This document shows positions 35,722 through 42,815 of a stretch of 42,815 nt of DNA, one piece after another; position 1 is the first letter of the stretch; every line of letters begins with the position of its first letter. The stretch covers positions 1-42,815 of the forward strand of contig JACQBP010000027.1 in NCBI GenBank assembly GCA_016194445.1. The letters are read 5' to 3'. Made by a program: the position numbers and the translations under genes. The notes under the pieces were generated by a model. The model made no database searches and was not told the DNA's origin. It worked only from the letters and a program-made list of their open reading frames with translations. Source of the stretch: Candidatus Liptonbacteria bacterium (lineage in GTDB: Bacteria; Patescibacteriota; Minisyncoccia; UBA6257; 2-01-FULL-56-20).

Positions 35722-36402
35722 TCACGCTTCTGTCACTTCCCAATCCCGATGCATCTGCGGAATCATCATCTGCGGATTCCACGCGCGTTTGAGTTCTCCT
35801 AAATCCTGCGACCCCTGATACTTCCCTCCCTCGCCCACATAGTCAATTTCTTTTTTTGATAATGGCGCCACTTCATAAAAAACCATCTGCGCGATTCGCC
35901 GTCCGACGACAAGTGGAATCGAAAAGTGCTGCGAGTTGTTGGTCACCTCCATCGTCCAGCGATTGAAATAGCCAATATCCCCCCAACCCGCGTCCTTGCA
36001 AACCTCTACAAAATTCCGCCCCATCGAAGAGCGCGCGTACATCTTCGCCACACAAATATCTCTGCCTCCGATAAACTCCTGCGTGTGCGCCAAAACCGTC
36101 TCACCGGGTTCTAAAACAATCACCTTCGCCGTGTCGGGAATATTTTTAAGCTCAATCCCCCAGTCTTTTCGGAGCTCTCCGGCCACCTGCGCTTCAAACG
36201 GCCCCGACCAAACCGTCTTGGTTGATTGCTCGTCGTACAAATTATGAATTGTGTGTCTCCCCTTCGGCGCCTTCTCTCTCCAAAACCACGGCCCCAAAGT
36301 CACGTCGTAACTTGTGGTCTTCAAATTCTTCTCGCTAAAAGGCTCGATCACAATCGTCCCTTTTTTCATATGTTCCCGAATCTGATCCTGCGATAAAAGC
36401 AT
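35722..36402 (-). CDS. dCTP deaminase/dUTPase-family protein
   Basis: Start MLLSQDQIREHMKKGTIVIEPF at 36402; VLEPGETVLAHTQEFIGG, MYARSSMGRNFVEVCKDAGWGDIGYFNRWTMEV. Confidence 0.85.
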   Translation of the reverse strand: MLLSQDQIREHMKKGTIVIEPFSEKNLKTTSYDVTLGPWFWREKAPKGRHTIHNLYDEQSTKTVWSGPFEAQVAGELRKDWGIELKNIPDTAKVIVLEPGETVLAHTQEFIGGRDICVAKMYARSSMGRNFVEVCKDAGWGDIGYFNRWTMEVTNNSQHFSIPLVVGRRIAQMVFYEVAPLSKKEIDYVGEGGKYQGSQDLGELKRAWNPQMMIPQMHRDWEVTEA

Positions 36403-36443
36403 ATCCGTTAGTTTAATTCCGAAATCACCAAAAGACAATCCTG

Positions 36444-36516
36444 GGTGCCCAGGGGGAGTTGAACCCCTCATCACTGCTGCCACAGAGCAGCGCTCTACCA
36501 TTGAGCTATGGGCACC
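36444..36516 (-). tRNA. tRNA-His(GUG)
   Basis: Minus GGTGCCCATAGCTCAATGGTAGAGCGCTGCTCTGTGGCAGCAGTGATGAGGGGTTCAACTCCCCCTGGGCACC; G-1/C73 encoded. Confidence 0.92.
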
Positions 36517-36663
36517 ATCTAAACCAACCTCATAGTAAAAAAAATTGTCTTTAACGTCAATAAAATTTTGCCCGCTCTTTATTTTGCTACATGTTTCATG
36601 TTTCAGGTTACATGTCTGAATCTGCTATAATAAAGCCAGTCGCCTAAAGGCGATTTTTTATTC

Positions 36664-37323
36664 ATGCATCCTTCATCTTTTATCCCGACCCAAATTTGGA
36701 CCTACCTTGTTCTCTACTTTTCCACCATCCTCCTTGGCAACGCCGTCGCCTTCTCGGCTTTCATCTTGGCTTTCTTAGGCGGCCTCGGTCCTTGGGGTAT
36801 GCTCTCGGTCGCCATCACCGTCGCCTTGGCCGACTTAAGCGGCGACTCTCTTTGGTTTCTTCTAGGCCGAACTCTTCGTGATACTAAAACTGGCAACTTC
36901 ATCAAACGCCACCTCCCTCATCACGACCTGATCTCGAAGCACATCCACGAAGACAGCTTGAAGTGGCTCTATCTTTCCAAATTCCTCACCTCCGTCACCG
37001 CGCCTTTTCTTTTCCTCCTCGGCTGGTCTGGCAACGTGAGTTTAAAAAAATTCTTCAAAGCCAACATTAGAACCACTTTTTTTTGGATCGCTATCTTGCT
37101 TTTCGTGAGCACGGTGATCGGTTCCGGCCTTTTACCTTTCGTCTCGCCCAAGTTTTTCCGAAAAATCGAAGTGACGATCAGTATGGTGGTTGTCTTTATC
37201 GTCATTTTCCAAATCCTAATGAAGTATCTCACCAAGAAACCCGCCGTCAGAAACTTCTTCAAAAAACTGGCCGGCTTCACTAACGGAAATGGAAACGGCA
37301 ACGGCCTTAACGACTCGAATTGA
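36664..37323 (+). CDS. DedA-family-like membrane protein
   Basis: Multi-TM with ILAFLGGLGPWGMLSVAITVALADLSGDSLWFLLGRTL and SKFLTSVTAPFLFLLGWSGNVSLKKFF. Confidence 0.7.
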   Translation: MHPSSFIPTQIWTYLVLYFSTILLGNAVAFSAFILAFLGGLGPWGMLSVAITVALADLSGDSLWFLLGRTLRDTKTGNFIKRHLPHHDLISKHIHEDSLKWLYLSKFLTSVTAPFLFLLGWSGNVSLKKFFKANIRTTFFWIAILLFVSTVIGSGLLPFVSPKFFRKIEVTISMVVVFIVIFQILMKYLTKKPAVRNFFKKLAGFTNGNGNGNGLNDSN

Positions 37324-37386
37324 CATCTAAAACTTTTCTGCTAGCTTTACTCATAGCACCACAACCTTGGTAACCTTGGAGGGTAT

Positions 37387-37923
37387 GTGAACTGGAAAAC
37401 CATTCCGAACTTCGTGACCGTACTCGGCTTCGTAGCTACTTTCGGCTATGGGTACGCCTTCTTGAGCTTTAAAGAGGAGCTGATCCTACCACTGCTTCTC
37501 ACCGCCTCGCTGACTGATTTTCTAGACGGCGCTCTCGCGCGCTCTTTAAATCAACGTTCAAGGATGGGAACTTTCCTCGACCCTATCCGAGATAAGGTTC
37601 TTCTAGTCGCAGTGCTTTTGAACCTTATAATGATCTATGGCCGAGAAATCACCGCCTTGATAGTCGCAATCACAATCCTTGAAGTTGGCGGAGGCGTTCT
37701 GAATTTCTTAAAAGGCCTCCCTCAACCAGTTCACCCAGTGGGCAAGGTCCGCGGTTTCGTCCACTTCCTCTGCGCTTCCACCATCATCTCTTCGTCCTCC
37801 GTCCATTGGCCAACCGCAAATCCGCAGAGTGTAGAGTGGCTCATCTACCCGATGTTCCTAGCCTCCCTCTTTGCGTTAATCGCCTACACCTTCTTCAATC
37901 GAGCTCCGAAGCCAACAAGCTAA
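37387..37923 (+). CDS. CDP-alcohol phosphatidyltransferase (PgsA-like)
   Basis: TDFLDGALARSLNQRSRMGTFLDPIRDKVLL: CDP-alcohol transferase motif. GTG start. Confidence 0.88.
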   Translation: MNWKTIPNFVTVLGFVATFGYGYAFLSFKEELILPLLLTASLTDFLDGALARSLNQRSRMGTFLDPIRDKVLLVAVLLNLIMIYGREITALIVAITILEVGGGVLNFLKGLPQPVHPVGKVRGFVHFLCASTIISSSSVHWPTANPQSVEWLIYPMFLASLFALIAYTFFNRAPKPTS

Positions 37924-37932
37924 GGGGCTTTA

Positions 37933-37998
37933 CCCGGGTACTACAACTTTGGCGGGCGGAGCCCATAGTCAGCTAAAAACCAAAGTTGTAGTACCGGG
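37933..37998. mobile_element. Short MITE-like inverted-repeat element E (66 bp)
   Basis: CCCGGGTACTACAACTTTGG / CCAAAGTTGTAGTACCGGG, flanked by CTTTA at 37928-37932 and 37999-38003. Confidence 0.7.
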
Positions 37999-38088
37999 CT
38001 TTACTTTTTACAGAACATCGATTATCCTGATCGTACGATAATTTTTAGAATAATTAGGTTAATTAGAAATTAGAATAATTTTCACGAT

Positions 38089-38349
38089 ATGCCCATCACA
38101 ACTTCCGCCAAAAAAGCCTTAAGGCAAAACATCAGTCGGCGCAAGAAAAACCTCCAAAAGAAAGAGGCCTACAAAAAGGCAGTCAAAGAATTTAGAAAAC
38201 TCGTCGCCGGCAAAGACTTAACCAAAGCCGCCGCCGAACTCACCAAAGCTTTTAAAGCCCTCGACAAAGCCGCCAAAACCGGCGTCATCAAAAAGAACAA
38301 AGCTAGCCGCCTGAAGTCGCGCCTCGCTAAAAAGCTCGGGCGCAAGTAA
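38089..38349 (+). CDS. rpsT: 30S ribosomal protein S20
   Basis: MPITTSAKKALRQNISRRKKNLQKKEAYKKAVKEFRKL...ALDKAAKTGVIKKNKASRLKSRLAKKL. Confidence 0.94.
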   Translation: MPITTSAKKALRQNISRRKKNLQKKEAYKKAVKEFRKLVAGKDLTKAAAELTKAFKALDKAAKTGVIKKNKASRLKSRLAKKLGRK

Positions 38350-38457
38350 TTAACCTAATTGTTCTAGTTAGACTAATTACTCTAATCAGAACCCAATCTC
38401 CCAAATCCCAAATAGGATTTATTCAGGTTAATTAGGGCAATTAGAATAATTAGAAAT

Positions 38458-39333
38458 TTACTTGATCGCTAGATCAAGTAGGACTTCTTCATATTCCAAC
38501 TTCCCCGACTTGACCATCAAATCATATCGCGCCAAATCCCGAAGTTTATCCGGCAGTTGATACGCTAAGATATTAAAAATCTTCGCCGGCGGATCATTGG
38601 TCCCCAAAACTTTCTCGAGCGCCCAGAGTCGTTGCGCCACGTTTCTCGATTTAAATCCTAAAATCAAACTCCAAAAGTTCGGCGCTTGCTCCACGCCCAA
38701 GTCCTCCAAATCCCGAACGTCGATCTCGACGCGAGGTCCCGAGCCATGCGAGAGATTACCTAAGTGTTGAATCTTTTCCAACTCCGTCACCAAACCCCAA
38801 GTGTTATTTTGGTAAACATTTCCCAAAAATCTCAAAGCGGCCGGAGTGATTTTTGCGTCCAACCTTTCCGCCTCTTTCAAAATAAAACTCTCCCACTCTC
38901 TTCCTTCAAGAAATTTGAACTCTTGGGTCGTAACCGGCTTGTCCTGATCTTGCCGAATGGGCTTTTTCAAAAGAAAATCCAACGCCTTCACCGGCTTATC
39001 TTTCTCCGACATCAAAACCGTAATGTTTTTGTTCTCCAAGACCCCCTCCAAAATTCTCTTTAACTCCTTCAACTTGCCTGCCCCGTTAGAAATCTTTGAT
39101 TTCTTATCGGGGTCGCTTGTCACTTCAAAACTATTCTCTAAAACCGCCATCTTCGCCACCTGAAAAAGCGACTGGCTAATTAAAAACTCCTGAAATCTCA
39201 AAAAGCCGCCCTCTTCCGCTAAATCGAAATACCCGACCCCCAAATCCGATCGCTTCTTTTTGAACTCCAAGAGGATCTCCCGCTTCTTTTGCTCGCGTCT
39301 GTAGTCGTCAGCCCCATAAAGAAAAATTATCAT
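38458..39333 (-). CDS. holA: DNA polymerase III subunit delta
   Basis: MIIFLYGADDYRREQKKREILLEF...NNTWGLVTELEKIQHL...NFWSLILGFKSRNVAQRLWALEKVL. Start at 39333. Confidence 0.8.
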   Translation of the reverse strand: MIIFLYGADDYRREQKKREILLEFKKKRSDLGVGYFDLAEEGGFLRFQEFLISQSLFQVAKMAVLENSFEVTSDPDKKSKISNGAGKLKELKRILEGVLENKNITVLMSEKDKPVKALDFLLKKPIRQDQDKPVTTQEFKFLEGREWESFILKEAERLDAKITPAALRFLGNVYQNNTWGLVTELEKIQHLGNLSHGSGPRVEIDVRDLEDLGVEQAPNFWSLILGFKSRNVAQRLWALEKVLGTNDPPAKIFNILAYQLPDKLRDLARYDLMVKSGKLEYEEVLLDLAIK

Positions 39334-39338
39334 CGTCT

Positions 39339-40271
39339 CTACTGTATCAACTTTTGGCAAACCGGGCAAAAGTGCGCCGACCTCTGTGCCACTTTAATTC
39401 TATGTATCAAGTGACCGAGAGAACACTTCTCGCCATGCCGCTGGTATGTCAAAATCACGTTCCCATAATTCCCTTTTTTGCCATAAGTATCCCGAAAATC
39501 GTCCGAACTCGTCCCTCGCATTTTGATCCCCTTCGCCAAAATCTTTTTCATCGCCAAATAAAGCGCCTTGATATGCGGCTCTTTCAGCTTCTCCACTCGG
39601 CTCAAGGGATGAATTTTAGCCACATACAAAATTTCGTCCGAATAAATATTTCCAATTCCCACCACAAAACTCTGATCGAGCAACACCTGCTTTATCTTTC
39701 CTTTTTTAACTTTGAACTTGTCTCTAAATTCCTGGTAACTAATCTCGAGCGCTTCCGGCCCCAAATTTTTCAAGTCCGGCAAATTCAAAATCTTCTCTTT
39801 CGGCCCGCATAAAACCTTAGCGAATCGCCGCATATCCGAGAGCGCCAGCATCGGGTACTGTTTGGAATCAAGGAAAAATACCAACCGGATAAAACCATTC
39901 TTCGGATCGTGCATTTCTTTCACCTTTCCATCTGGCCGCCACTCTTGTTTACTGATTTGCAATTTGCCCTTTGCTCTTTGCCATTTCCCTGCCAAAAGAT
40001 GCCCCGTCATTTTGAGATGAACCAAAATCAAATGAGAACTTGCCCGTCCGGAGCGCTTGCGCGAAGGAGGGTCTGATACTTCAATCAAAATATTTTTTCC
40101 TCTTCGCGAAACTCCTAAAATTTTCTTTCCCCGAACGTGTCTCTTAAAAACTTTTAAACTTGTCCCCCTGAAGTACTTCGGCCAATCCGTCCAAACATCC
40201 AAAATTTTGCGTCCCACCACGCGTTTTTGTAGGTCCCTAACTACCGTTTCAACTTCTGGTAACTCCGGCAT
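39339..40271 (-). CDS. mutM: Formamidopyrimidine-DNA glycosylase
   Basis: MPELPEVETVVRDLQKRVVGRKI; VVGIGNIYSDEILYVAKIHPLSRV; C-terminal zinc finger CSLGHLIHRIKVAQRSAHFCPVCQKL. Confidence 0.96.
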   Translation of the reverse strand: MPELPEVETVVRDLQKRVVGRKILDVWTDWPKYFRGTSLKVFKRHVRGKKILGVSRRGKNILIEVSDPPSRKRSGRASSHLILVHLKMTGHLLAGKWQRAKGKLQISKQEWRPDGKVKEMHDPKNGFIRLVFFLDSKQYPMLALSDMRRFAKVLCGPKEKILNLPDLKNLGPEALEISYQEFRDKFKVKKGKIKQVLLDQSFVVGIGNIYSDEILYVAKIHPLSRVEKLKEPHIKALYLAMKKILAKGIKMRGTSSDDFRDTYGKKGNYGNVILTYQRHGEKCSLGHLIHRIKVAQRSAHFCPVCQKLIQ

Positions 40272-40296
40272 TTACAAACATTCTACCTCCTTAATC

Positions 40297-40491
40297 TAAA
40301 AAGGAAGAAAACTCGCTTCCCGAAACCACAAGCGAGAGGGGGGCTTAAAATTTACGAGTGAGTAGAAAAAATTCCGGGTGCCCGGAAGCCTCGCTACAGG
40401 CGGGGCGACCAGGGCAGGATTTTTTCGTATACGAGCAAGTCCAAATTTTGCCCTCCGAAGCGGATTAGGGGAAGCAGTTTTCTTCTTTTTA
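40297..40491. repeat. Large structured intergenic element S4 (~195 bp)
   Basis: Outer arms CTAAAAAGGAAGAAAACTCGCTTCCC / GGGGAAGCAGTTTTCTTCTTTTTA; nested GGGCTTAAAATTT/AAATTTTGCCC and GAAAAAATTCC/GGATTTTTTC; hairpins CCGGG-TG-CCCGG and GCCTCGC-TACAG-GCGGGGC. Confidence 0.6.
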
Positions 40492-41829
40492 CTCCGTCAT
40501 CGCCATCTCCCTCTCCGGTATCACGCTCATGTCCGTCGGCAAGGTAAAGTAAAAAGTCGTCCCTCGATTCACCTCCGACTCCGCCCAAAGTTTCCCTCCA
40601 TGCGCTAAAATAATGTTCTTATTTATATACAATCCCAACCCCGACCCCTCCGTTTGAAACTTCACCGCATTCTCCGCTCTAAAAAACTTCGTAAAGATCT
40701 TGTTGATCTCGCTCGGTGGAATGCCGATACCCGTATCCCGAACACTCACCTGCACAAACGGCTCCCCTTCGAGCTTTTCCACCTTCACCACCACCTCACC
40801 GTTCTGAACGTTGTAGAGAATCGCGTTATCCAAAAAATTATACAAAACCATCGTCAACTTTTCCTGATTGATCATCACTTGCGGTAAAGGATCCTTCGGC
40901 CGGTCAAAATAAACTTTAATGCTCGCCCGCCTCGCCTGCGGCGTGACTTGGGTCAAAATATTATTCACAAAGGTAATAACATCGGTCGGTTCAAAAGTGT
41001 AACCGAAACGGCCTTCCTCAATTTTTGAGATATTAATTAGGTCTTCAATAATCTTCAGTAATTGCTGGCCGGCCTTATTGGCATTTTCCACCAAGATTTG
41101 ATTGTCTTCACTTAAATTTTTATCGCTGGCTAGAGTTTCTAAAGCCCAATTGATATTGGTGACCGGCCCGCGCAACTGGTGAGAAGCCACGGTTACAAAC
41201 TCGCTTTTGGAGCGTAGCAAAAATTGTTCTCTGGTTCGGTCGTTGATCACCTTCATAAATCCCAAAATACCGCCTCCCCGATCGCTAATGGGAGAAGTGA
41301 TCACTCTCAGTTCCATATCGGGATCTTCAAAAGATAAATCCACGATTTGAGGATAAGTCCCCGCTTTCGATCGCGCTAAAATTGACGGCGCGAGCGAAGG
41401 ATAAATTACCTGCGCTAATCTCTTGATCGCCGGCTTTTCAACATCTTGCGGTGTCACCACTGCTCCCACCATCTCCTGCCCTTCCAAACCAAAAAGCTTT
41501 TTAGCCGCTGGATTAAAAAACAAAATCTTAAAACTTCTGTCGTAAATAATCGTCGCATCCTCTAAGTTAAAAACAATATTATTGAGTTCATCTCTTTCGA
41601 ACGCTAGTTGAAAATTTTTTTTAGAAAACGAGTAAGCCATCGCGGAAAATCCAATCGCGCTTACTGCCAAAAGCCCGATTGCGTAAATACTAAAGGGCGC
41701 TGATAAATAAATCCCGGCCAAAATTCCCGCGCCTACCATCGGCAAAACGAGCGCGACCAAAACCAGCCTTTTCTTCAAATCAAAAGGATCAACTACTTTG
41801 ACTGCTTCCGGCTCAAAAGGACTGGCCAT
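40489..41829 (-). CDS. PAS-domain sensor histidine kinase
   Basis: SEFVTVASHQLRGPVTNINWALETLASDKNL (H box), VLYNFLDNAILYN, VSVRDTGIGIPPSEINKIF, EGSGLGLYINKNII. Confidence 0.95.
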   Translation of the reverse strand: MASPFEPEAVKVVDPFDLKKRLVLVALVLPMVGAGILAGIYLSAPFSIYAIGLLAVSAIGFSAMAYSFSKKNFQLAFERDELNNIVFNLEDATIIYDRSFKILFFNPAAKKLFGLEGQEMVGAVVTPQDVEKPAIKRLAQVIYPSLAPSILARSKAGTYPQIVDLSFEDPDMELRVITSPISDRGGGILGFMKVINDRTREQFLLRSKSEFVTVASHQLRGPVTNINWALETLASDKNLSEDNQILVENANKAGQQLLKIIEDLINISKIEEGRFGYTFEPTDVITFVNNILTQVTPQARRASIKVYFDRPKDPLPQVMINQEKLTMVLYNFLDNAILYNVQNGEVVVKVEKLEGEPFVQVSVRDTGIGIPPSEINKIFTKFFRAENAVKFQTEGSGLGLYINKNIILAHGGKLWAESEVNRGTTFYFTLPTDMSVIPEREMAMTE

Positions 41830-41860
41830 ACTTTTTCATCTAAAACCTAAAACCTTTAAG

Positions 41861-42815
41861 CTATAACCTATTTAAATTTCCCCAATCTTTTCCGGCTGAT
41901 ACTTCCACTTTAAGCGGTACTCCTAAATCAAAAACCCCTTCCATTTCTTTTTTAACCAAACTACCCACCTCTTCTATCATATCATCGCGAACTTCAAACA
42001 ACAATTCATCGTGGATGGTCAAAAGCATTCTCGCCTTCTCATTCCCAATTTTCTCCGTCGCGATTTTCTCTCTCAATTTCACAATCGCCATCTTCATAAT
42101 ATCGGCCTCCAAACCTTGAATAGGGTGATTAATCGCTTCTCGTTCTGCTTCCGCCACAAATTGCGGCGCCAAAGAATTTATTGCCGGCAGATACCTCCGG
42201 CGGCCCGTCAAAGTTTTAACGAACCCGAATTTTCTCGCTTCTTGTTTTGTTCGCTCTTGCCATTCCCGAATTTCTGAAAATTCTCGAAAGTACGCCTCCA
42301 CAAACTGCTTGGCTTTGTCCCTCGAAAGCCCGCTTGATTTAGCAAACGCCGCCACTCCCATTCCATAGAGCAACCCAAAATTTAGAGTCTTCGCCAAACG
42401 CCGGTCGTCTTTTGAAACTTTATCCATCGGAATTCCTAAAATTTTTGAAGCGGTTAGCGAATGAATATCAATTCCTTTTTTAAAAGCCTCAATCATCACT
42501 TTATCCTCCGCCACCGCCGCAAAAACTCTAAGCTGAACTTGAGAGTAGTCGAAAGAAACCAGAGAAAAACCTCGTGCCGCCTCAAAAACTGACCGCAACT
42601 CCCGCGACCACTTCGACTCTTGTGGCACGTTCTGCAAATTCGGATTTTTTGAACTCAAGCGCCCTGTCGCCGCCCCCGTCTGCACAAACTCTGTGTGCAC
42701 CCGTCCGTCCTCGGCTATTAAATCCTGAAGTGGTTTTACGTAAGTAGTTTGAATTTTAAAATTCTCCCGGTACTCTAAGATCAAATTGATAATTGGATGT
42801 TCCTCTCGAAACTCC
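41861..42815 (-). CDS. polA: DNA polymerase I, C-terminal part (runs off the right window edge)
   Basis: EFREEHPIINLILEYRENFKIQTTYVKPL, TGRLSSKNPNLQNVP, FSLVSFDYSQVQLRVFAA, RLAKTLNFGLLYGM, LLTIHDELLFEV; open to position 42815, beyond the tracked ORF start. Confidence 0.97.
   Translation of the reverse strand, partial: EFREEHPIINLILEYRENFKIQTTYVKPLQDLIAEDGRVHTEFVQTGAATGRLSSKNPNLQNVPQESKWSRELRSVFEAARGFSLVSFDYSQVQLRVFAAVAEDKVMIEAFKKGIDIHSLTASKILGIPMDKVSKDDRRLAKTLNFGLLYGMGVAAFAKSSGLSRDKAKQFVEAYFREFSEIREWQERTKQEARKFGFVKTLTGRRRYLPAINSLAPQFVAEAEREAINHPIQGLEADIMKMAIVKLREKIATEKIGNEKARMLLTIHDELLFEVRDDMIEEVGSLVKKEMEGVFDLGVPLKVEVSAGKDWGNLNRL

Noticed and set aside
37353-37375. agcaccacaaccttgg upstream of the pgsA-like gene
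   Set aside because: Resembles an IR-family left end but lacks the CCC terminus and a partner; could be a decayed copy, not supportable.
1-42815. CRISPR array
   Set aside because: No regularly spaced direct repeats with unique spacers seen. The Cas2-like domain at 16714 belongs to a PaaX-type regulator and has no cas neighbours.

Overview
The window looks like a chromosomal segment of a candidate-phyla-type (Patescibacteria-like) bacterium. This lineage call rests on compact genes, spacer palindromes (CCTGCCTGCCGGCAGG) and protein style; no marker search was run. Housekeeping genes include pgm/manB-like, ftsK, recA, pnp, rpsO, gyrA, an rpsA-like gene, glnA, folD, glyA, dcd-like, pgsA-like, rpsT, holA, mutM, a PAS histidine kinase and polA, plus six tRNAs. 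The main accessory content is two diversity-generating retroelement (DGR) cassettes about 31 kb apart. Cassette 1 (1-2115) has a reverse transcriptase cut by the window edge (absent from the ORF track), Avd, a template repeat (TR) and a target gene with a variable repeat (VR). Cassette 2 (32132-33837) has Avd, TR and a VR-bearing target, but only a C-terminal RT fragment. By hand alignment, 13/15 (cassette 1) and 16/17 (cassette 2) TR/VR differences fall on TR adenines in coding orientation. Both cassettes have Avd inverted relative to RT, TR and target. They share a ~31-nt block at fixed spacing 5' of the TR and a terminator-like hairpin 3' of it. Other notable signals: a family of ~125-130 bp inverted-repeat elements (MITE-like, some with 4-5 bp target duplications, a short one in-frame in pgm); three ~135 bp multi-hairpin intergenic elements whose stems differ in sequence but keep pairing; a PaaX/Cas2-like gene bracketed by two 40-bp palindromes; a GIY-YIG gene between a tRNA 5'-half-like remnant and an intact tRNA-Phe; a 7-bp tandem repeat inside pnp; and an S1-domain gene split by one stop codon. 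All alignments and foldings were done by eye.
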